Positions 17,296-27,871 of a stretch of DNA of 64,000 bases are shown one piece after another. The DNA is taken from NCBI RefSeq assembly GCF_900103625.1, contig NZ_LT629700.1, forward strand, positions 2,108,001-2,172,000, given 5' to 3'. The notes beneath the pieces are model-generated. The model saw only the letters and a program-made list of their open reading frames with translations, was not told the DNA's origin and made no database searches. Source of the stretch: Corynebacterium mycetoides. GTDB taxonomy: Bacteria > Actinomycetota > Actinomycetes > Mycobacteriales > Mycobacteriaceae. Each line of letters begins with the position of its first letter. Within the stretch, counting starts at the first letter, position 1. The translations under genes and the position numbers were made by a program.

Positions 17296-17389
17296 GGGTT
17301 CTTATGATAGAGCGCGGGGTTGGGCGGGCCACGGGGCCACGCCGCGTGTCACCCGCATAATCTCAAGGGGAGGTTTAGACTTGGGCGCC

Positions 17390-17917
17390 GTGAACACTTT
17401 CCGTCGTTGCTGCCGTCCGGGCTGTGGCAGGCCAGCCGTGGCCACGCTCATCTACGCGTACGCGGATTCCACCGCCGTCGTCGGCCCCCTGGCGCCCGTC
17501 GCGGAGCCTCATTCGTGGGACCTGTGCGAGCGGCACTCCGCCAACATCTCCGCCCCGGTCGGGTGGGATATGGTGCGCGTCGAGCACGTCGAGATCGACG
17601 ACGAGGAGCTCGACGCCATGGACGAGGCCGACCTCACCGCGCTCGCCGAGGCGGTCCGCGAGGCCGGGCGCGTGACCACGGGGCTCGTCGACGCCACCCA
17701 GGACCCCATCGAGTACGCCGCCAACCACGATTTCGGCGACCCGGGCACCTCCAACCACCCCGTGCACCGCACGAAGCGGGTGGGCGAGCAGAAAGAGGCG
17801 GCGAAGGCCGCCCGCCGGTCGCACCTGCGCGTCGTCCCCGACCCGGCTCCCGACCCGGCCCCTGCTTCAGACCCTGCTTCAGACCCGGACCAGCGCGGCA
17901 GCGGGGACGGCAATTAG
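17390..17917 (+). CDS. DUF3499 family protein
   Basis: The 175-residue protein begins FRRCCRPGCGRPAVATLIYAYADSTAVVGPL and then SWDLCERHSANISAPVGW. The Cys/His set is zinc-ribbon-like and matches DUF3499, found next to phosphomannomutase in Corynebacteriales. The tail is a Pro/Asp/Ala repeat region. GTG 17390 is supported by -10 TAGACT (17376-17381) ending 8 nt upstream. The stop codon TAG forms part of the next gene's -10. Role unknown. Confidence 0.78.
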   Translation: MNTFRRCCRPGCGRPAVATLIYAYADSTAVVGPLAPVAEPHSWDLCERHSANISAPVGWDMVRVEHVEIDDEELDAMDEADLTALAEAVREAGRVTTGLVDATQDPIEYAANHDFGDPGTSNHPVHRTKRVGEQKEAAKAARRSHLRVVPDPAPDPAPASDPASDPDQRGSGDGN

Positions 17918-17927
17918 GATTGCCGTC

Positions 17928-19307
17928 ATGGCAATCGAACACACCGAGCAGTCCCTCAAGCAGGTCATCAAGGCCTACGACATCCGCGGAATCGTCGGCG
18001 AGACCGTCGACGCGGACTTCATGTTCACCGCGGGCGCCGCGTTCGCGTTCATCCTAAGGCGCGAGGGCGAGGGGCGGGTCGCCGTCGGGCACGACATGCG
18101 CCCGTCGTCGCCCGAGCTTGCCGACGCCTTCGCGCGCGGCGTCACCTCCCAGGGCCTCGACGTGGAGATGCTGGGGCTCACATCCACCGACGAGCTCTAC
18201 TTCGCCTCCGGCTCGCTGCGCTGCGCCGGGGCGATGTTCACCGCCTCGCACAACCCCGCGGTCTACAACGGGATCAAGCTGTGCCGCGCGGGGGCGGCGC
18301 CGGTGAGCACGGACACCGGGCTCGCGGAGATCGCGTCCATGATCCTTGACGGCGTGCCGGAGTTCGCGGGCGTTGCGGGGAGCGTCGGCAAGCGCGATGT
18401 GCTCGCCCAGTACGCGGAGTTTCTGCGCGAGCTGGTGCCGGTGCCCTCGCGCCGCCCGCTCGTGGTGGCCGTGGACGCCGCGAATGGGATGGCGGGCATG
18501 ACCGTGCCGGCGGTGCTGGGTGAGGGGGGAGTGGACGTGCGCCCGCTCTACTTCGAGCTCGACGGGACCTTCCCCAACCACGAGGCCAACCCCCTTGACC
18601 CGAAGAACTTGGTCGACCTGCGTAGATTCGTGGTGGAGCAGTCGGCGGACATCGGCCTGGCGTTCGACGGCGACGCGGACCGCTGCTTTGTCGTCGACGA
18701 GCGCGGCGAGGCCGTCTCGCCGTCGGCGATCACAGCCCTGGTGGCCACGCGCACGCTCGCCGAGCACCCGGGAGCGACAATCATCCACAACGCGATCACG
18801 TCGAGGGCCGTGCCGGAAATTATCGCCGAGCGCGGCGGCCGCGCGGTGCGCACCCGCGTGGGGCACTCCTACATCAAGGCCTACATGGCCGAGACCGGCG
18901 CCATCTTCGGCGGGGAGCACTCTGCTCACTACTACTTCGCCGAGTTCTTCAACGCGGACTCCGGCTTACTCGCCGCGCTCCACGTGCTCGCTGCCCTGGC
19001 GGAGCAGGACCGGCCGCTCAGCGAGATGATGGCGGAATACGACCGCTACGCCGCGTCCGGCGAGATCAACTCCCAGGTCGAGGACCAGGATGCCGCCACA
19101 CAGCGCGTCGTCGACGCCTTCGCGGACCGCGCGGTGTCTGTCGACACCCTCGACGGGGTCACGGTGACGCTGCAGGAGAACCCGCCGGTGTGGTTCAATG
19201 TCCGCCCGTCCAACACGGAGCCGCTGTTGCGCCTCAACGCCGAGGCGCCGACGCCCGAGCAGGTCGACGAACTCACCGACGAGGTGCTCGGCATCATCCG
19301 CGCCTGA
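17928..19307 (+). CDS. manB: Phosphomannomutase
   Basis: The enzyme interconverts mannose 6-phosphate and mannose 1-phosphate, feeding ManC. The 459-residue alpha-D-phosphohexomutase has the active-site serine loop TASHNPAVYNG (Ser107), the metal loop DGDADRC, the sugar loop GGEHSAHYYF and the phosphate loop RPSNTEPLLRLN. The -10 TAGGAT (17915-17920) includes the stop codon of the previous gene and ends 7 nt before the ATG. manA, which would supply mannose 6-phosphate, is not found nearby. Confidence 0.93.
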   Translation: MAIEHTEQSLKQVIKAYDIRGIVGETVDADFMFTAGAAFAFILRREGEGRVAVGHDMRPSSPELADAFARGVTSQGLDVEMLGLTSTDELYFASGSLRCAGAMFTASHNPAVYNGIKLCRAGAAPVSTDTGLAEIASMILDGVPEFAGVAGSVGKRDVLAQYAEFLRELVPVPSRRPLVVAVDAANGMAGMTVPAVLGEGGVDVRPLYFELDGTFPNHEANPLDPKNLVDLRRFVVEQSADIGLAFDGDADRCFVVDERGEAVSPSAITALVATRTLAEHPGATIIHNAITSRAVPEIIAERGGRAVRTRVGHSYIKAYMAETGAIFGGEHSAHYYFAEFFNADSGLLAALHVLAALAEQDRPLSEMMAEYDRYAASGEINSQVEDQDAATQRVVDAFADRAVSVDTLDGVTVTLQENPPVWFNVRPSNTEPLLRLNAEAPTPEQVDELTDEVLGIIRA

Positions 19308-19341
19308 CACCGCCGGGGCGCGGGACCGTATCCTTGGGCCC

Positions 19342-20325
19342 ATGGATGACAGGTTGTACTACGAGGGGGCGGGCTCCTACGACCGCGAGACGGTGAGGTT
19401 CTTCGACGCCGCCCACGAGGGCGCGCAGCTGCGCGCGGTGGCGCAGGCGTCTAGCGCCCTAGAGCAGCTGCGCGGAATGCGGCCGCGCAGCGTCGTCGTG
19501 GTGGGCGCGGATCAGGTGGCGCTCGCCGCGGCCCGCGCGGTTGCCCACCTGCGCGCCCCGCTGCCGCTGCCGGTGGTGGTCACAAGCGAGGTGCCCGACT
19601 ACGTCGGGCCGCTGGATGTCGTCGTGGTCGTCGGCGACACGCCCGATCAGCTCGGCACACTGCGCTCGCTCGCCTCCGCGGCCGGCCGCGGGGCCGAAAC
19701 CGTCCTCGCTGGGCCCGCGAGCGGCCCGCTTGTCGACGACTCACCCGACGCCACCCTGTCCATCCCGGCGCTGCCCACCACCGCCGGGTCCTCCCCGCTG
19801 CGCTCGTTCGGCGCGGTGGCGGCAGTCCTCGACGCCCTGGACCAGCCGGGTGAGCTCGTGGCCAGGCGGTGGGAGACGGTAGCGGACGAAATCGACCAGG
19901 AGGTGGAGGCACTGTCGCCGGAGCGGGAGGAATCCGTGAACGCGGCGCGCCAGCTGCGGGCCTTCGTCGCGGGGGCGCGCGTCGTGCACACCGGGTTCGA
20001 CGCCTGCGGTCTCGTCGTCGCGCAGGTGGCGTCCCAGGTATGGACCGCGCACGGAATCCCTGCGGGGTTTGCGGGCTCGGACGAGTTCGAGGCGGCGATG
20101 GCGGAGGCCCCGGCGGCGGAGGACATCTTCCGCGACCCGTTCATTGACGGGGACGTGGGCGGGGGCGCGCCTGTCCGGGCCGTGGTGTGGAACTACTCGG
20201 GCACCGTCCCGGCGGGCAGCCGGGGAGAAGCGTGCGAGCCCTCGGACGTCGGGGCCGAGGGGACGGCGGCCCGGCTCATCGTCCGTGCGCTGTGCGCGAC
20301 TGTGATGGACGAACCGCTTAGCTGA
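19342..20325 (+). CDS. TobH-like protein next to manB
   Basis: The 327-residue protein starts MDDRLYYEGAGSYDRETVRFFDAAHEGAQLRAVA. It has a Rossmann/SIS-like alternation (SVVVVGADQVALAAARA; DVVVVVGDTPDQL; LAGPASGPLVDD) and corresponds to the TobH/Rv3256c group beside manB. The SIS-like pattern suggests a sugar-phosphate isomerase relative, but this is inference. ATG 19342 is supported by -10 TATCCT (19329-19334), 7 nt upstream. It overlaps the convergent next gene by 8 bp. Confidence 0.72.
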   Translation: MDDRLYYEGAGSYDRETVRFFDAAHEGAQLRAVAQASSALEQLRGMRPRSVVVVGADQVALAAARAVAHLRAPLPLPVVVTSEVPDYVGPLDVVVVVGDTPDQLGTLRSLASAAGRGAETVLAGPASGPLVDDSPDATLSIPALPTTAGSSPLRSFGAVAAVLDALDQPGELVARRWETVADEIDQEVEALSPEREESVNAARQLRAFVAGARVVHTGFDACGLVVAQVASQVWTAHGIPAGFAGSDEFEAAMAEAPAAEDIFRDPFIDGDVGGGAPVRAVVWNYSGTVPAGSRGEACEPSDVGAEGTAARLIVRALCATVMDEPLS

Positions 20326-21106
20326 GCATGCCCCGCATGCGCTCCCACCAGGAGACGGGATCTCCGGAGGAGGGGACCGACCCGCCGGAAGGGATCTGCT
20401 GCTGGACCTCGGCGGGCTGCTGGTTTGTCGAGGCCTGCTGGGTCTGCTGGGCCTCCTGGGTCGGCGCTGCGGCCGGGGCCTGAGTGGCGGTCGTCGGCGC
20501 CACAGGCTCGCTGTCGGGCCGCTGCGACGCTGTCGGTGCTGTCGGTGCTGTCGGCGCGCCAGATGTGGCGGAGGTCGCTGTGGGATCGGCGGCCACCGTG
20601 GGGCTCGCAGTGCCTTCGGGCGCCGTCTGCGATGCACTGGTGGCGGGCAGCGCCGACGCCGCGCCGGGCTGCGCGGGCTCCGCGGGCTCGAGGCTCTCGG
20701 GCGAGGCAGCGCGCAAAGCGCCATTCTGGTCGGGGGCGACCGTAGTGGGCACGACGTTGGAAGGGCGGTACACCTGCGTGGGGGTGGCGGGGCGCGGAGC
20801 GGCGTTGACCACGGCGTTCGGGGGCATGAGCGGGTCCGCGATCCGGGTGGCGTCGGACGGGGCGCCGGTGGTCCGCGGCCGGGGAGTGGGGTCGGGGGTG
20901 TGCTTAGCAGAGCGCGATGCGGCCGCCCGATCGCTCGCCGAGGCGTCCGCGGTCTCGCTTACCGGGGCTTCAACGGCATCTGCCTGGTATGCGGCGTCAT
21001 CCGGGGAGCTCGGGGCGGACATCTTCCACACCACGAAACCCACTCCGATTGCGAGAACGAGACCTACCGCCATGAATACGGTGACAAGGCGCTTTGATTC
21101 GCTCAT
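20318..21106 (-). CDS. Membrane-anchored Pro/Ala/Thr-rich protein
   Basis: The 262-residue protein has a short cytoplasmic start, one membrane helix (about residues 8-28), and then a long low-complexity exterior of Ala, Pro, Thr, Ser and Gln, ending with WWERMRGML. No catalytic motif is visible; a cell-wall-spanning stalk is the simplest reading. It occupies the place where manA stands in related genomes and points the other way. A GGGGGCAAGAG stretch ahead of the ATG can act as ribosome site. Unknown function. Confidence 0.65.
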   Translation of the reverse strand: MSESKRLVTVFMAVGLVLAIGVGFVVWKMSAPSSPDDAAYQADAVEAPVSETADASASDRAAASRSAKHTPDPTPRPRTTGAPSDATRIADPLMPPNAVVNAAPRPATPTQVYRPSNVVPTTVAPDQNGALRAASPESLEPAEPAQPGAASALPATSASQTAPEGTASPTVAADPTATSATSGAPTAPTAPTASQRPDSEPVAPTTATQAPAAAPTQEAQQTQQASTNQQPAEVQQQIPSGGSVPSSGDPVSWWERMRGMLS

Positions 21107-21319
21107 CTCTTGCCCCCATCAAGGATCGGTCACAGCTTGGTAACAGTTTCGTTCCGTCCGTGCTTTTATAGCACGTCGTTGACCGTTTGGGAAGTGGGAA
21201 CCGCGCTCCCGCCGAGCGTAGGGGGCTTTCGAGTGGAATTCGAGTGGAATGCCGCCGCCTAATGGCGTACTAAGGGATAGCAAAGGTACCCGAGGCCCCA
21301 TCGACAGGAAGAAGCACTC

Positions 21320-21673
21320 ATGAGCACCTGGGACAAAGAAGTTTTCTCTGCGGAGGTCAACGTCGACTTCCTCGACGAGCTCTCCGACCTCGAGCCCGAG
21401 GACATTGTCGAGACTGTCCGGGATGCGGTGCTGCTGGCCGCGCAGCAGGAGCAGGCCAAGCCGGACGAGGTTGCCAACGGGCGCGCCGCGGCCACGATCG
21501 CGGCGATCTGGGCGGGCGCCCCCTTCAGCGCCGGCGACATCGTCGATTCCTACCCGTTCATCCGCAGCATGGACGCCGAGGTGGATGAGAAGCTCGCGGA
21601 GGCCGCGGTCACCGTCCTAGAGAATGTGGACACGGAAGAAGACGTCGACCAGTTCATCGAGGCGCTGTCCTAA
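21320..21673 (+). CDS. DUF4259 domain protein
   Basis: The 117-residue protein opens STWDKEVFSAEVNVDFLDELSDL, the DUF4259 pattern (W, F, then DFLDEL), and is acidic and helical. Ribosome site GGAAGAAG precedes the ATG. DUF4259 has no known role. It stands alone between two intergenic regions before ahcY. Confidence 0.78.
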   Translation: MSTWDKEVFSAEVNVDFLDELSDLEPEDIVETVRDAVLLAAQQEQAKPDEVANGRAAATIAAIWAGAPFSAGDIVDSYPFIRSMDAEVDEKLAEAAVTVLENVDTEEDVDQFIEALS

Positions 21674-21749
21674 AAGCCTCGCAGCTTCCGGCGGCTGGTG
21701 TCCTGCCCACGGCTAAGGTGGTTCGCAGACCTAGAACAAGCTGAAAGAA

Positions 21750-21765
21750 CTGACAGATCCGTCAG
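21750..21765. promoter_or_regulatory. Inverted repeat in the ahcY leader
   Basis: CTGAC (21750-21754) and GTCAG (21761-21765) flank a 6-nt centre, 27 bp before the ahcY ATG. It could be an operator or a small leader hairpin. In C. glutamicum, methionine-cycle genes are under McbR, but this repeat does not obviously match the McbR site I remember. Confidence 0.3.
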
Positions 21766-21791
21766 AACCTAAACCCGGGAGTAGTGAGCAC

Positions 21792-23255
<1,464 letters not shown>

Positions 23256-23259
23256 CGCC

Positions 23260-23865
23260 ATGATCATCGCAGTAGAAGGCATCGACGGCGCGGGGAAGAA
23301 CACGCTGGTCACCGCGGTAAAGGGCGCGCTCGGCGCCGAGAGCTTGGCGTTTCCCCGCTACGGGGAGTCCATCCACGCCCAGCTCGCGCGCGACGCGCTG
23401 CACGGGCGGATGGGGGACTTGGTCGACTCGGCGCACGGCATGGCGACGCTGTTCGCGCTCGACCGGGCGGGCGCAAAGCCGCTTCTCGACGCCTACGTGG
23501 ACGCCCCGGGCGCCATCATTATCCTGGACCGGTATGTGGCGTCCAACGCCGCCTACACGGCGGCGCGCACCGGCGACGATGCGTCGTCGACGTGGGTGCA
23601 CGAGCTGGAGTTCGGGTGCCTCGGGCTGCCGTTGCCCGACCTGCAGGTGCTCGTTAACACCCCGCCGCGTGAGGCCGGCGGCCGCGTGATCGCCCGGGCC
23701 GAGTCCGACGACGCGCGGGTGCGTGACCGCTACGAGCGGGACGCCCAGCTGCAGGAGGACACTTTCGCCGCCTACACCCGCCTCGCTGAGCAGGGCTGGG
23801 CGGGTCGCTGGGTGACCGCCACGGACGCGGCGGCTATCATCCAAGCAGTCGAGGACTTACGTTAA
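23260..23865 (+). CDS. tmk: Thymidylate kinase
   Basis: The enzyme phosphorylates dTMP to dTDP. The 201-residue protein has the P-loop EGIDGAGKNT (6-15), the ILDRYVASNAAY segment (catalytic Arg after Asp) and a lid region with RVRDRYERD. It is the divergent corynebacterial form encoded between ahcY and mtrA. Probably co-transcribed with ahcY (4-bp gap), and mtrA follows 9 bp later. Confidence 0.92.
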   Translation: MIIAVEGIDGAGKNTLVTAVKGALGAESLAFPRYGESIHAQLARDALHGRMGDLVDSAHGMATLFALDRAGAKPLLDAYVDAPGAIIILDRYVASNAAYTAARTGDDASSTWVHELEFGCLGLPLPDLQVLVNTPPREAGGRVIARAESDDARVRDRYERDAQLQEDTFAAYTRLAEQGWAGRWVTATDAAAIIQAVEDLR

Positions 23866-23874
23866 GGAGCCGTC

Positions 23875-24558
23875 ATGCCCCCCAGAATCCTAGTTGTGGA
23901 CGATGATCCAGCCATCAACGAAATGCTGACGATCGTTCTCGAGTCGGAGGGTTTTGAGACCAAGCCCGTCACCGACGGCGCGGAGGCGGTGGGCGCGTTC
24001 GAGGAGTACGACCCGGACGTCATCCTCCTGGATCTCATGCTGCCGGGCATGAACGGAGTGGACATCTGCCGCGAGATCCGGAAGGAATCGTCGGTGCCCA
24101 TTGTGATGTTGACCGCCAAGACGGACACCGTCGATGTGGTGCTCGGCCTCGAGTCGGGCGCGGATGACTACATCACAAAACCGTTCAAGCCGAAGGAGCT
24201 CATCGCGCGGGTCCGGGCGCGCCTGCGTCGCACCGAGGAGGAGCCCGCCGAGATCCTCACCGTCGGGGATCTGACGATCGACGTCCCCCAGCACATGGTG
24301 ACGCGTAACGGCGAGGAAATTGGCCTGACCCCCTTGGAGTTCGACCTCCTGCTGGAGATGGCGCGCAAGCCGAACCAGGTGCACGCGCGAGAGGAGCTGC
24401 TCGAGTCGGTGTGGGGTTACCGCAACGCGTCGGACACGCGGCTGGTCAACGTGCACATTCAGCGGCTGCGGTCGAAGATTGAGCACGACCCGGAGAACCC
24501 GGAGATCATCCTGACGGTGCGCGGCGTGGGGTACAAGACGGGCAAGCCGGGGGCGTAG
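23875..24558 (+). CDS. mtrA: Response regulator MtrA
   Basis: The 227-residue OmpR-type regulator has a receiver domain with acidic pocket DDD (9-11), phospho-acceptor Asp53 in ILLDLMLPG and Lys in the KPF motif. A winged-helix DNA-binding domain follows (RLVNVHIQRLRSKIEHDP). MtrA controls cell-wall hydrolases and osmotic response in Corynebacteriales. Ribosome site AAGGAG precedes the ATG. It pairs with mtrB 10 bp downstream. Confidence 0.97.
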   Translation: MPPRILVVDDDPAINEMLTIVLESEGFETKPVTDGAEAVGAFEEYDPDVILLDLMLPGMNGVDICREIRKESSVPIVMLTAKTDTVDVVLGLESGADDYITKPFKPKELIARVRARLRRTEEEPAEILTVGDLTIDVPQHMVTRNGEEIGLTPLEFDLLLEMARKPNQVHAREELLESVWGYRNASDTRLVNVHIQRLRSKIEHDPENPEIILTVRGVGYKTGKPGA

Positions 24559-24568
24559 TCCGCTGAAC

Positions 24569-26137
24569 ATGAATCCAGTGCGGCAGGCGCGGGAGGAGGC
24601 CGCCGAGGCGTGGCGCACCTCCCTCCAGGTCCGCTTCGTGGGCACGGTGCTCATCGTGTCCACGTTGGTGATGCTGGTGCTCGGGTTCGCCCTCGCCTCC
24701 GTCGTCGCGCAGCGGGTGACCGCGGCGAAGGTGGGCCTCGCGTCCACCGAGATCGAGCGAGCCCGTGTTGTGGCGGAGGAGCAGATCGACGGGTCCGGCT
24801 CCGCCGGGTCGACCCAGACGCGGCTGAATTCCGCGCGGGCGGTGCTCGGCCAGCGGTCCCAGCAGGATTCGGAGACGTCGGCCGTCTACGAGCCGGTGCT
24901 CGTCCTGGAAAACCCGGACGGCTCTTTGACCACCTCTCCCGAGGGCTACGAGGTTCCCGAGCGGCTGCGGGACTTCGTGTCCCAGGGCAATGTCGCCTAC
25001 CAGTTCCACGAGGCGCCGAGGTCCGACGGCTCCGCCTATAAGGCGTTGGTGATCGGCACACCGACGAGTTCGGACCTTCCCGGCCTGCAGGTCTACCTGG
25101 TCATGAGCACGGAGGGGGAGGCCTCCACGCTCGCCCTGATGCGCGGCATTTTGGTTTCCGCGATCCTGGCCGTGGTGGTGTTGCTCATGGGGATCGCCTG
25201 GTTCGCGTCGCAGCAGATTCTGGCGCCCGTGCGCTCAGCGTCGCGTACGGCGGAGCGCTTCGCCGCCGGGCACCTGCGCGAGAGGATGCCCGTGGACGGT
25301 GAGGACGAGATGGCGGTTCTCGCGCTCTCCTTCAACGACATGGCCAACAAACTGTCGCGCCAAATCGCCCAGCTCGAGGAGTATGGGGACCTCCAGCGCC
25401 AGTTCACCTCCGACGTGTCCCACGAACTGCGCACACCGCTGACCACGGTGCGCATGGCGGCCGACATGATCGCCGCGGACCAGGACAGTCTCGAGCCCCA
25501 CACCCGCCGCGCCTCCCAGCTCATGACGCGCGAGCTCGACCGTTTTGAGGCGCTGCTGGGGGATCTGCTGGAGATTTCTCGCCACGACGCCGGCGTGGCC
25601 GACCTTTCCCCCACCCAGCTGGACGCGCGGGCCCCCATCACGTCGGCGTGGCAGCACACCCGGCACCTGGCCGAGGAGCTCGATGTCGAGGTGCGCTTCA
25701 TCCTCCCAGACGAGCCGGTCGCTATCGAGGGGGATTCCCGCCGGATTGAGCGGGTGGTGCGCAACCTCATCGCAAACGCCATCGACCATTCCGAGGGAAA
25801 CCCGGTGACGGTGGAGCTGACCGCCAACGATGAGGCGGTCGCGATTACAGTCACGGATGAGGGTGTTGGCTTGAAACCGGGGCAGGAGGAGCTGGTGTTC
25901 AACCGTTTCTGGCGCGCGGACAAGTCGCGCAAGCGCCATTCAGGCGGGACGGGCCTCGGGCTCGCGATTGCGCGGGAGGACGCCCTGCTGCACAAGGGCA
26001 CGCTCGACGCGGCGGGCACCCCGGACGTGGGTTCCCAGTTCCGGCTGGTGTTGCCGCGCGACCCGCGCGTCGGTTTCACCACGGCCCCGGTCGAGCTGAA
26101 GGCCCCGACGACGCGGACGAGTGAGGGCGAGAAGTGA
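24569..26137 (+). CDS. mtrB: Sensor histidine kinase MtrB
   Basis: The 522-residue kinase has two membrane helices (about residues 25-50 and 193-215) around an external sensor domain. Then come a HAMP linker, the phospho-acceptor box FTSDVSHELRTPLTTVR, and the ATPase boxes NLIANAIDHS, DEGVGL and GGTGLGLAIA. It phosphorylates MtrA. Its stop overlaps the lpqB start in a TGATG junction, so all three genes are made together. Confidence 0.97.
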   Translation: MNPVRQAREEAAEAWRTSLQVRFVGTVLIVSTLVMLVLGFALASVVAQRVTAAKVGLASTEIERARVVAEEQIDGSGSAGSTQTRLNSARAVLGQRSQQDSETSAVYEPVLVLENPDGSLTTSPEGYEVPERLRDFVSQGNVAYQFHEAPRSDGSAYKALVIGTPTSSDLPGLQVYLVMSTEGEASTLALMRGILVSAILAVVVLLMGIAWFASQQILAPVRSASRTAERFAAGHLRERMPVDGEDEMAVLALSFNDMANKLSRQIAQLEEYGDLQRQFTSDVSHELRTPLTTVRMAADMIAADQDSLEPHTRRASQLMTRELDRFEALLGDLLEISRHDAGVADLSPTQLDARAPITSAWQHTRHLAEELDVEVRFILPDEPVAIEGDSRRIERVVRNLIANAIDHSEGNPVTVELTANDEAVAITVTDEGVGLKPGQEELVFNRFWRADKSRKRHSGGTGLGLAIAREDALLHKGTLDAAGTPDVGSQFRLVLPRDPRVGFTTAPVELKAPTTRTSEGEK

Positions 26138-27852
26138 TGCGTGGACTCGCCCCTAGGCGCCCAGTTATCGCCGTGACGGCTCTCGGAGTCGCGGCTTCCT
26201 TCGCGCTGTCGTCGTGCGCGTCGCTGCCGACGAACTCTGCGCCCCAGGTCATTCGGAAGTTCGAAGCCCCGGCGCAGTCAAGCTCCGACATCACCCCCGC
26301 CCCCGGCAGTGACCCGGACATGTTGCTCCGCGACTTCTTCGCGGCGTCGGCGATCCCCGCGTCGAACTACGAGGGGGCGCGCAGTTTTCTCACGGACAGG
26401 GCGCGGCAGGCGTGGGAACCGGATGCGTCAACGATCGTGGTTGACAGGATCAGCGTGAACACCCTCGCCGATGGCGGCAACACCCAGAGCTTTAACGTGC
26501 AGGGCAACGTTATCGGCCAGCTTCGCCCCGGCGGTGCGTTTATTCCCGCCCGCCAGGGGTACGAGGCCACCATGGAGCTGGAGAAGGTGGGGAATGAGTG
26601 GCGCATTTCCTCCCTCCCGGCGGGAACGGTCATCGAGCGCACCGAGATGCGTAACCGTTATCAGCCCTACAACCTGTACTTCTACCACCGCGGCGGCAAG
26701 AAGCTTGTCTCGGACCGCAGATGGGTCTACGCGGGCCGCGACGCGCTGCAGACGGCGCTGATCACCCTGCTGCTCCACGGCCCGTCGGAACGCGTCCGTT
26801 CCGCGCTGCAGTTCCACCTCCCCGCCGACGCCGCCTACACGGGTATGGAGGACGGTGCCTACACGTTTACCGGGCTGGGGTCGCTGGGGGAGGAGGAGCG
26901 CCTGCGTTTCGCCTCGCAGCTGGTGTGGACGCTGGCGGGTGCCGGTTTCAGCGGCCCGATCGCGATCGAAGCCGACGGGGCGCCGCTCATCCCGGGTGTC
27001 GAGAGCTTCAACAGGGACGATTTCACCGAGGTGAGTCCCCTGGTCGAATCGGTGGGGGATTCCAGTTTCTACACCTTGGCGGGCGGCCGGTTGTTCTCGG
27101 TTGCGGACGAGACGGCGCAGCCGCTCGACGGCCGGGTGGTGGAGCAAGGCAACATTGCCGCAGCCGACGTCAGCAACGCGGGCAACTACGCCATTGTCAC
27201 GGGCAAGGAGGGCGACCAGAGATTCCGTCTCGGCGCCCTCGACAAGGGTGCGCAGGAGGTGCTCAAGGCGAACAATTTCACGCGCCCGACGTTCGAGAAG
27301 GAGGATTCCGGTGTGTGGGTCGTCGCCGACGGCAGGAGGGTGACCCGTTCGGTGCGCTCCGCGTCCGGCGACTTCACCACCTCCGAGGTCCCCGTCGACC
27401 TGCCCGAAGGCGTCGACGGCAGCATTTCCGTGCTGCGGTTGTCCGCCACCGGGGTGCGCGTGGTCATGGTGATCGAGGGGACGCTGTACACCGGCATCGT
27501 CGAGCAGTTCGAGAACGGGGACCGGCACGTGACCAAGGTGCTGGAGTACGCGCCGGATTTGGCGGGTAGCGTCATCGCGGCCGACTGGCAGCCCGACGGC
27601 TCCATCGTGGTGGGCACGAGCAACCCGGGTTCGCCGGTGGTGCGGGTGGAGCAGGACGGCTCGGGATCGACGGGCAAGCCGATCGGCAATATCACCGCGC
27701 CGGTGGTCGCGGTGGCGTCGGGGGTCAACATGGTCTACGCCACCGACGCGAACGCGGTGCTTCAGGTGCCGTCCGGGTCGACGGACGTGTCCAACTGGCG
27801 CGAGGTCCCCGGGCTGCAGGGTGTGCGCTCGGTCCCCATCGTGGCGCGGTAG
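26137..27852 (+). CDS. lpqB: Lipoprotein LpqB, MtrB accessory
   Basis: The 571-residue lipoprotein has signal peptide and lipobox LSSC (Cys27), a GerMN domain (TALITLLLHGPSERVRSALQFHLP), and a C-terminal beta-propeller-like LpqB domain. In mycobacteria LpqB binds MtrB outside the membrane and tunes its activity. ATG 26137 overlaps the mtrB stop; a GTG one codon earlier is an alternative. Confidence 0.94.
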   Translation: MRGLAPRRPVIAVTALGVAASFALSSCASLPTNSAPQVIRKFEAPAQSSSDITPAPGSDPDMLLRDFFAASAIPASNYEGARSFLTDRARQAWEPDASTIVVDRISVNTLADGGNTQSFNVQGNVIGQLRPGGAFIPARQGYEATMELEKVGNEWRISSLPAGTVIERTEMRNRYQPYNLYFYHRGGKKLVSDRRWVYAGRDALQTALITLLLHGPSERVRSALQFHLPADAAYTGMEDGAYTFTGLGSLGEEERLRFASQLVWTLAGAGFSGPIAIEADGAPLIPGVESFNRDDFTEVSPLVESVGDSSFYTLAGGRLFSVADETAQPLDGRVVEQGNIAAADVSNAGNYAIVTGKEGDQRFRLGALDKGAQEVLKANNFTRPTFEKEDSGVWVVADGRRVTRSVRSASGDFTTSEVPVDLPEGVDGSISVLRLSATGVRVVMVIEGTLYTGIVEQFENGDRHVTKVLEYAPDLAGSVIAADWQPDGSIVVGTSNPGSPVVRVEQDGSGSTGKPIGNITAPVVAVASGVNMVYATDANAVLQVPSGSTDVSNWREVPGLQGVRSVPIVAR

Positions 27853-27871
27853 CGGCGGCGGTCGCGGCACG

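Noticed and set aside
20400..20760. Possible CRISPR or tandem-repeat array in the repetitive 20.4-20.8 kb region
   Set aside because: The repeats are short codon-level runs (Ala, Pro, Thr, Gln) inside a coding sequence with no regular spacer; no CRISPR array is visible anywhere in the window.
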